From Cerioporus squamosus (lineage: Eukaryota; Basidiomycota; Agaricomycetes; Polyporales; Polyporaceae), in NCBI GenBank assembly GCA_022592435.1, contig JABYQS010000369.1, positions 1-26,996 of the forward strand: a stretch of 26,996 nt of DNA. The letters are read 5' to 3'. Position 1 is the first letter of the stretch; each line of letters opens with the position of its first letter. This document shows positions 21,501-26,996 of the stretch, in pieces. The position numbers and the translations under genes were made by a program. The notes under the pieces were generated by a model. It did no database searches and was not told the DNA's origin. It saw only the letters and a program-made list of their open reading frames with translations.

Positions 21501-22912
21501 TGCTAACATACCATCGTTCTTCGTCGGGCTGGTCTTGCAAACCGGAAGCGAGCAAAATGTCGCGAACAAGGACGCCACGCCAAAGACACGTAGAGACGCT
21601 TGCACCTGAGAAGTTGAACGCGGATGTCTTCTTGATCATGTTCATCTCCTTTCGACGGGCTAAGGCTCTATCAGCATCTGTGTTTAGACAGGGCACAGAG
21701 AACATAGTACGTACCGCCGTCGCACCCAAACGACACGGGTATCTCAATGATCTTGTAATCTCCAGAAGTGAGCTCATCCATCGACCAGTCTCTCGGCTTT
21801 GTGACAATGCCTTCAGGTTCAGAGAACACGGAGAGTCTGTGCGTTTCCCATGATAGCTGAGGCACGGCGGCATGGCCCCGCACGTAATGAAGCCTGCGAG
21901 CGGAAGTTCAGCGCATACACTGACGCATATATCGGGTGCACTCACTTTGTCGGCGTAATCAAGCCAGCTCGATACAGCTCGAAGAGGTTTGGTTCCGCAT
22001 TCATGGGATGCTTGCCGGTCAAGCGGAGCAAGCCCTTTGAACGCGGAATCCAGGAGTCCGGAGTGCTCCTGCGCGGACTTCAGCGGCCTTCAAGCAGAAG
22101 GGACTCGAGCTCACTGATCGTCGATGCTGAGGCGGCTCTCCAGCTGCTGGAGGGCATCGCTGTCGAGTAACTTGAGGTCGTCCTTAGGCTCCGCCGGGTT
22201 GTTCTTGAACGACTCAACCAGATGCATCTCGGCGATGATCTGATCAAGGAACGCGCGTTGCTCGTCCGTCAGTTCGGGACCTTCGTCTGCTTCTTGGAGT
22301 CGTTGCCCCCTTCCTTCTCGTCGTTGTTCTTCTTGTCTGCCTCCTCCCCTTCGGTCTGATTGTCGCCAGCTCCCGGTTTGTCGCTCTTCTTCTTACCCGG
22401 CCAGTCCTGCTCCTTGATCTCGCTCTCCGCTACGGGGAGGACGTAACGGGCGAACGCATGATTCTGCGCAAATAAGAACGCATATATGAACAAATTTCAG
22501 ACAACTCGCCATCGATGCAGAATCTTGTAGCTAGCAGACAGTTAGTGCATATATGCAGGGCAAGCCGCGACGACACGCACTCTGGGGACGATTTCTTCAC
22601 GTCGCGCACGCTTACACACGAATCCCCGCTCCGGAGCCTCTCCCGCCAGTCAGACGTTACGGCCCCTTCCTGCTCAGCGGGTCCGTTGATATCAGGCTCT
22701 TCGTCGTCGCCGTAAGGCTCGTAGACACCGTTCGTCCCTGCTTTACGGTTCTTCTCGCCATACTGGTCTACAACTCCGAGCGGACGGTGACGTTCTAGGG
22801 TGTTCAATCCGTCAGCCTCCACAGCAGCATCGTAGACGTCGGGCGCCGCAAGTCGGACGTCATGCTTGCGAGGCCATGGGGAAGACAAGGACTCCTTGGT
22901 CCAAGCAGGCAT
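18565..22912 (-). CDS. niaD: Assimilatory nitrate reductase, paralogue 2 (NR2)
   Basis: Same enzyme class as NR1. Exons from 5' to 3' on the minus strand: 22912-22581, 22530-22506, 22463-22397, 22286-22115, 22068-21946, 21893-21715, 21659-21512, 21460-21316, 21262-21203, 21146-21110, 21050-20750, 20693-20661, 20605-20507, 20441-20421, 20357-20153, 20095-19970, 19912-19891, 19830-19635, 19582-19326, 19275-19181, 19123-19020, 18956-18836, 18782-18751, 18700-18565. They total 3,036 nt, 1,011 residues, with no internal stop. Start MPAWTKESLSSPW. Moco Cys near residue 297 in GCDGARRKE (Ala where NR1 has Asn). Cytochrome b5: GWHPGG near 669-673 and second His near 696 in GIHDAY. FAD: RSYTP near 802 and GPTGG. 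Nucleotide domain: GGSGLTP near 887 and CGPPG near 983. Two introns are GC-AG. The gene runs towards NR1. Substrate and NADH/NADPH preference cannot be read directly. Confidence 0.
18783..18835 (-). other. GC-AG intron near the 3' end of NR2
   Basis: This 53-nt intron has donor AAG|GCAGGT and acceptor CAG. Splicing gives ..KEFK-CTVGHLNKDIM, matching NR1 ..VDWK-HSVGRLAKATM, where the donor is GTACGC. The internal GT two bases on would break the frame. The flanking exons (121 and 32 nt) have exactly the same lengths as in NR1. Confidence 0.
21147..21202 (-). other. GC-AG intron in the Moco domain of NR2
   Basis: This 56-nt intron has donor AAG|GCATGT and acceptor TAG. Splicing gives WLKK-LWVTKEPN, matching NR1 WLKK-MWVTKQPN, where the donor is GTGGGC. 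A GT three bases downstream (GTAATT) gives the wrong phase. Confidence 0.
22287..22396 (-). other. Intron 3 of NR2, lysine/glutamate-rich if read through
   Basis: This 110-nt intron is twice the usual length for this gene. Donor GTAAGA, acceptor CAG. Splicing gives EQDWP-DEGPELTDEQRAFL, a natural nitrate reductase linker. Unspliced, the frame stays open through a K/E/D/N-rich stretch and then meets a stop just beyond, because 110 is not a multiple of three. NR1 has no intron here; its linker is longer and coded within one exon. Confidence 0.
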
Positions 22913-22969
22913 AGTGATGCGTGGATAGAGGGGATCGATAGAGCAGGAAGCAGAGTGTGTAGCTCGACG

Positions 22970-22975
22970 TTATAT
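22970..22975 (-). promoter_or_regulatory. Probable TATA box of NR2
   Basis: On the minus strand the sequence reads CCAATATAACG, about 58 nt upstream of the NR2 ATG. A CGATAG hexamer (22936-22941), a possible GATA-factor site, lies between it and the start. Inference from sequence and position only. Confidence 0.
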
Positions 22976-23714
22976 TGGGCGTCCTTAAAGTTTCTTCTGG
23001 AGGTAAGAAGTCAAAAGTCTAGATCCCGAGTGAAGATGTGATGTGGCACCTACCAAACGCAGATGAACCGCAAACCGTCGCATTCGCTAGATGACCGTGA
23101 CGCGTCACCAGAATCCCATATTGGTCTGCTTACCGGACTATCACTAAGCCACGGCAGACACTCGATGCGGGCTTCCGCACTTATACGCCATGTACATCAT
23201 GATGTTCACAAGGAGGAAAGGTAGCTCAGTGATGACGGAACAGACACTGATATCCGACGCAGTCCGACGCGATATCAGCTATATAGGAATATTCGACAGC
23301 ATCCAGGGTAGAAGGTGACCGGTTCCGGTTAACCGCCGACGTAGGGTGCGAAGGGCACCTTGCTCCCAAGTTCGGTCGAGAAAACGAGAGTCACAGTCCC
23401 GTGCTTGTGACACAGCACGATGACGCCGGCGCGACGGTTCACCGTACACCACCTTAGAGCTTGTTGAAGCCAGCGACCGAGCCTAGTCGTCGTTCCAATT
23501 AGCATCGCAAAGAAAACGAAGGTCATGTTCCGGAAATGTCTGGCTGCGTACCATTGGCTTGCCGTCCAGGTTCCGTGCATGCTTTCACCAGGATTCCGCC
23601 GTCCACCCCACTATCTACGGTGCCACGTTTGCCACTACGGAGTGTCGGGGCGAGTGTCGGGGACATAGAGTGTGAGCTAGTGTCCGTCCAGGTAAAGACA
23701 TGCGTCCAAGACCT

Positions 23715-23767
23715 GTGCAGTATCCATGTCAGCTCTTCACGTGCAGTATCCATGTCAGCTCTTCCAC
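23715..23767. repeat. Tandem duplication, 26/27-bp unit
   Basis: The unit beginning GTGCAGTATCCATGTCAGCT occurs twice head to tail (23715-23740 and 23741-23767). The second copy has one extra C near its end. Just upstream, AGTGTCGGGG is also doubled near 23640-23662. These look like small local duplications in non-coding DNA. Confidence 0.
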
Positions 23768-24603
23768 ATGCACAGGGAGCAGCAATTCAACCGTACTGTG
23801 AGTTGACTTCGCACAGGTTCACCTCGGAGGTATCGTCACTGTCTCCAGGGCTCAGCTTGCGATAGCAGCCAGCCCACGAAGATTTCGTTGCAAAGAGACC
23901 CAAGCTTATAGATCAGCGCCAAGGTCATATGAAGGGTTGAACGTTGGCAGCCATAGGGTACTGAGGTAGTCCTAAGTCGTCGATGATGACGAGAGTTCCA
24001 ACCGGGAAAGGCACAGTACTAGTGGAGGGTCAGCGCTTCAGCACCAAGAAGAACATGCCTTCGGAACGTCGTAGCAAGTTCCTCAGCTCGGGCACGCTAA
24101 GCCGTGGACCGGAGGAAGTCGCTAGTTGAAGGAGTGATAGGAACCTCGAAGTAGCGGCAGCCTGGTCAAAATAAACGGGCGCCTGAGAGTACTTACTGCA
24201 GAGGTTCTAACTCCGAAAGAGCGATAAGTCTTGAATACCTTATCCTGCTCATGCCAGGTCTTCTCAGTGGATCGTCCGTCTTAGAGCACATCATCTCTTC
24301 GTTGTATTCGCCACAGCCACTCCGGGATGCACCCGAGTGGCCTGCCAGTGCGAGGAACCGGGCTGTTCGGTGATCGCGTTTAACACACTCTCAAGGTTCT
24401 CTGAATTTGGAACGGGAATCGGCAGACGATCTCCATGCCCCCGCGATTAGCACAATCCTGCCATGGCCACCTGGTGTGATACCAATGAACGATACTCTCA
24501 CAATTCCTATCATACAACCGCCAGAACATGTCGGCCGTCCGCTCTTCTTCGCACCACGGTTCTATCCGCGGATAGAAGTCTTCCTACGATACTGAAGCTT
24601 GAG

Positions 24604-25195
24604 TTAAGAGCACCGCATGCGGCGTTCTGTAGGCTCTCGCGGAACGCAGTGTACCCGTACGGCGACCCCTGGCTTCGTACACCCCCGGTCAAGAAGTATA
24701 TGATACAGCTCCGATATTCCCTCGCTATCATACACCAATGTGCAGTTACATACAGCGTACTCCATCACTTCTCTCACGCAGACTTGGTAACGTGGGCAGC
24801 GTCGTGGGGAGGCTGTATGGCGCGCAAGGTCGTGCATGAGAGACCGGTGGAGACCACAGAGAACGTCAAGATGGGGCTCACAGGAGAGGTGATGTCCAGG
24901 ACACGGGCGAGCGCGTTGAACTCGTCGGTAGTCGGGGTCGACTTGCCAGTGCAGACTACATGATCGTGAATAGAATAAAAACTGTCAGCGATGGACGACG
25001 ATGATAGGCAGTGGTGCGTACTGTCGACGACGTGCGACTCGGGCTTGCCGATCTTCTCAGCAATCTGAGTGTAGGAGAGACCTGACACCGCATGTACGAG
25101 TCAGTATCTTCGAAACGAGAGTGAAGGTATACTGTCTACATACCCTTCTTCTCCTTCGCAGCAGCGAGGGCAGCGCACTGGGGGTTGGGAGCCAT
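24604..25195 (-). pseudogene. cyn1: Cyanase (cyanate hydratase) with a degenerate C-terminal catalytic domain
   Basis: Cyanase converts cyanate and bicarbonate to ammonia and CO2. Minus-strand exons 25195-25144, 25081-25022, 24955-24882, 24812-24778 and 24724-24604 join in frame to 113 residues; family members are usually about 150-165. The N-terminal helical domain is normal: MAPNPQCAALAAAKEKKG, LSYTQIAEKIGKPESHVVD, ICTGKSTPTTDEFNALARVL. After HDAAHVTKSA the last exon begins well (SELYH) but then loses the family pattern. The block that should carry the catalytic Arg and Glu (a YRLYE-type motif) is missing, and pieces such as PGVYEA and YGYT appear in different frames. The later block with GDGIMS and the catalytic Ser is not found. 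The gene therefore looks inactivated by small deletions in the last exon. A functional N-terminal-only protein is possible but unlikely. Confidence 0.
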
Positions 25196-26001
25196 GATGT
25201 TCAGACTGAGGATGGAGAGCGGTGGTGGTCAAGAAGCGTACTGCTTCCCGCAGCCTGTCAGAGCGTTATATATAGGGAAAATGGGTGGATCATGGGAGCC
25301 TACTTGCCTGTCGCGACTCGCCGCCTGTCCCGCTCAGGATCAGATTAGCGATTGTTATCGAGCTATAATCTTGACTTATTGTTGCTCAATGCGGAGGTCT
25401 GAAGGTTCTCAGGGAGGTCAGAAGCTGCTCAAAGGCCGATAAGTCGCGCATGGAAGCGTCGAGGAGAGGATGGCGAACTGTACGTTCTGAAGGATCGGTT
25501 GCCGGTAGGCGCCACTAGCGTCATTGTGAAGGTGCGACTTCGTTGGCGTGTCCAACGAAGATCGCCGGGTACTGTCCTGTGTGAGCCTATCAGAGAGAAA
25601 CGATTGCAGAACGCAGAAGATACGTGTCTGCGAACAACGAACGTCAGTACTTCCCTCGCAATACTTACTAGCACCGGGGAAAAGTCAATGACACTGCTGG
25701 TGAGCCGCCTTGAAGCTCACGCAATCGGTGAACTGGTAGTTGTAGGGGAAATGAGTAGGCTTCAGACTCTACAGTCCTTCGTACATGGGATATCGAGGGC
25801 CTTGCGGCTGATGAAACGGTCGACGAACTGCAGGTTGCAGCAGAACGCGTCGCGTAGCGAATGCCACGTGGACCTTGTCTGATAGCACGTGCCTCGCTTA
25901 TCACAGGCGCCCATGCAGAGCGAAATCTTGTCGATTCTGTGCGCTCCATCCGTCAACGTCCTCAAGCTCCCTCCCTCAAGACACCCGACGAGCTATACAC
26001 C
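25196..26001. other. Intergenic between the cyanase remnant and ribosomal protein S14
   Basis: Shared 5' flank of two divergent genes. No gene is supported. A minus-strand frame at 25762-25965 is rich in Cys (CMGACDKRGTCYQ, DAFCCNLQF, PCTKDC) but matches no family I can name, and a second open frame overlaps it. The leader just before the S14 ATG is rich in C and T, as is common for ribosomal protein genes. A CGATAA hexamer lies at 25437-25442. Confidence 0.
25267..25274 (-). promoter_or_regulatory. TATA box of the cyanase gene
   Basis: On the minus strand CCCTATATATAACGC lies about 72 nt upstream of the cyanase ATG at 25195. It is the clearest TATA element in the window, which suggests that the promoter outlived the catalytic domain. 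Confidence 0.
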
Positions 26002-26664
26002 ATGGTGAGTGTCCATTCGGGTCGCTGAGATGTGATGGGAACGACGTTGGGCGGTGGAGAGCACGGTATTGGGATGGATGGGCTAACGAGACTTCGGATG
26101 TAGCCCCCCAAGAAGGTCAAGGTCGCCAAGGAGGCGCCCACCGCTCTCGGTCCCCAGGTTGCTGAGGGCGAGCTCGTTTTCGGTGTCGCTCACATCTACG
26201 CGTCGTTCAACGACACCTTTGTCCATGTCACCGATCTCTCCGGCAAGGAGACATCTCCGTGTCACTGGTGCGTCCACTAGGTCTTATACCCGGGTATATG
26301 TGATTGAGTTATTCGGCTGTAAAGGTGGCATGAAGGTCAAAGCCGATCGTGACGAGTCTTCCCCATACGCGGCCATGCTTGCTGCCCAGGACGTCGCTAC
26401 GCGCTGCCGTGAGGTCGGTATCACCGCCCTCCACATCAAGCTCCGCGCTACTGGTGGTACCGGTACCAAGACCCCCGGCCCTGGTGCTCGAGCGCTCTCC
26501 GTGCTCTTGCTCGTTCGGGCATGCGCATTGGCCGTATTGAGGACGTGACCCCATCCCCACCGACTCGACCCGCCGCAAGGTAGGCTTCACTTGGACTCTG
26601 ATTCAAAATCCATGTACTGACAGTTATAATCTTCTAGGGTGGTCGCCGTGGTCGTCGTCTGTGA
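26002..26664 (+). CDS. rps14: 40S ribosomal protein S14 (uS11), reading frame disrupted
   Basis: uS11 sits on the platform of the small ribosomal subunit near the mRNA exit. Exons: 26002-26004 (ATG only), 26104-26267, 26325-26579 and 26638-26664. Recognisable blocks are [57 protein letters not shown] and the C-terminal GGRRGRRL with TGA at 26662. Four one-base deletions break the frame relative to the highly conserved family: near 26251 (before ATC) and 26258-26259 in exon 2, and near 26489 and 26548-26552 in exon 3. Adding one base at each would restore phase exactly at both flanking introns. Apart from these no missense change is apparent. That suggests base errors in the sequence or a very young lesion rather than an old pseudogene. 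Three normal GT-AG introns rule out a processed copy. Confidence 0.
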
Positions 26665-26996
26665 TCGTCGTATCACACCGCACACAAAATATCATCTCCC
26701 GGATTGCTGCTACTGTGTATCGCTGTTGTACATGCTAGCTGCTCGCATGGAATGATCAGAGGTCGCTGCTCGACGCGCATCAGGTCTTTGGCTTGTGCAA
26801 GACCTGCCCCGTGGTCGATGCCCTTGTTTCTCAGTACTCTGTTGGCCTGTCTGAGTGTGCGATATACTGTATGAATATGTTCCACATCTGCTTCTGACGC
26901 GCGAGATCAGTATCGTGGGTGCAGGCGTCGCCTGCGAGTAGCCCGCAGCTGTAGCCTTGTTGAACTTGACCCGTACATCCTCCCTTCTTGACCATG
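26665..26996. other. 3' flank of ribosomal protein S14
   Basis: No gene is supported. A 70-codon minus-strand frame (26673-26885) has no recognisable motif. The window ends in an ATG (26994-26996) after a pyrimidine-rich stretch; it could be the start of another gene, but nothing downstream is visible. Confidence 0.

Larger units (their letters stand above)
22913..24603. other. Intergenic between NR2 and the cyanase remnant
   Basis: Holds the NR2 promoter. No gene is supported. An 83-codon frame (23329-23580, -) and a 109-codon frame (23536-23865, +) have no recognisable motifs. On the minus strand around 23930-24180 short protein-like pieces occur (YFEVPITPSTSDFL; GTLVIIDDLGLPQYP), interrupted by stops and frame changes. 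They may be remnants of a decayed gene that I cannot name. HGATAR hexamers occur at 23860-23865, 24135-24140 and 24222-24227. Confidence 0.

Noticed and set aside
22269..22493. Apparent premature stop in NR2 after a lysine/glutamate-rich stretch
   Set aside because: A GTAAGA...CAG intron (22287-22396) removes this stretch and restores EQDWP-DEGPELTDEQRAFL in frame, so no lesion is needed.
23329..23580. 83-codon minus-strand frame with a hydrophobic segment
   Set aside because: Isolated, unknown, and within the size range expected by chance.
999..24227. Several HGATAR hexamers as evidence for GATA-factor control
   Set aside because: About one is expected every 340 bp counting both strands, so the observed number is not an enrichment. 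Mentioned only in context.
25668..25965. Cys-rich minus-strand frames, considered as a small CX9C-type mitochondrial protein
   Set aside because: The Cys spacing does not fit a twin CX9C pattern and another frame overlaps; evidence too weak.

Overview
This window looks like nuclear DNA of a filamentous basidiomycete, most likely an agaricomycete. The genes are split by many GT-AG introns, often about 50 nt long, with very small exons, and the recognisable proteins are of fungal type. All gene models below were assembled by hand from splice signals, frame continuity and comparison of the paralogues inside the window; nothing was searched.

Layout from left to right: (1) the 3' part of a seven-bladed beta-propeller lactonase/YbhE-type gene with one frameshift, cut by the window edge; (2) NR1, a complete eukaryotic assimilatory nitrate reductase in about 27 exons on the + strand; (3) a complete lactonase/YbhE-type gene on +, followed in frame after its UGA by a Ser/Gly-rich reading frame; (4) an F-box-like protein on the minus strand; (5) about 6.7 kb with no gene I can support; (6) NR2, a second nitrate reductase in 24 exons on the minus strand; (7) about 1.7 kb without a recognised gene; (8) a cyanase (cyanate hydratase) gene on the minus strand with a normal N-terminal domain but a broken catalytic domain; (9) 40S ribosomal protein S14 (uS11) on +, clearly recognisable but carrying four apparent one-base deletions.

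The theme is inorganic nitrogen use. Two nitrate reductases point towards each other about 12 kb apart, and a degenerate cyanase lies upstream of one of them. Nitrite reductase and a nitrate transporter, which often cluster with nitrate reductase in fungi, are not visible here. From the Moco domain to the C terminus the two reductases have exactly the same coding length in every homologous block (2,440 nt), while NR1 carries four extra introns. Three introns in the pair need GC-AG splicing. The lactonase pair likewise differs by one intron and a frameshift. The strongest leads are this intron turnover in an otherwise indel-free paralogue pair, the post-UGA tail, the loss of the cyanase active site, and the deletion-only damage in S14.
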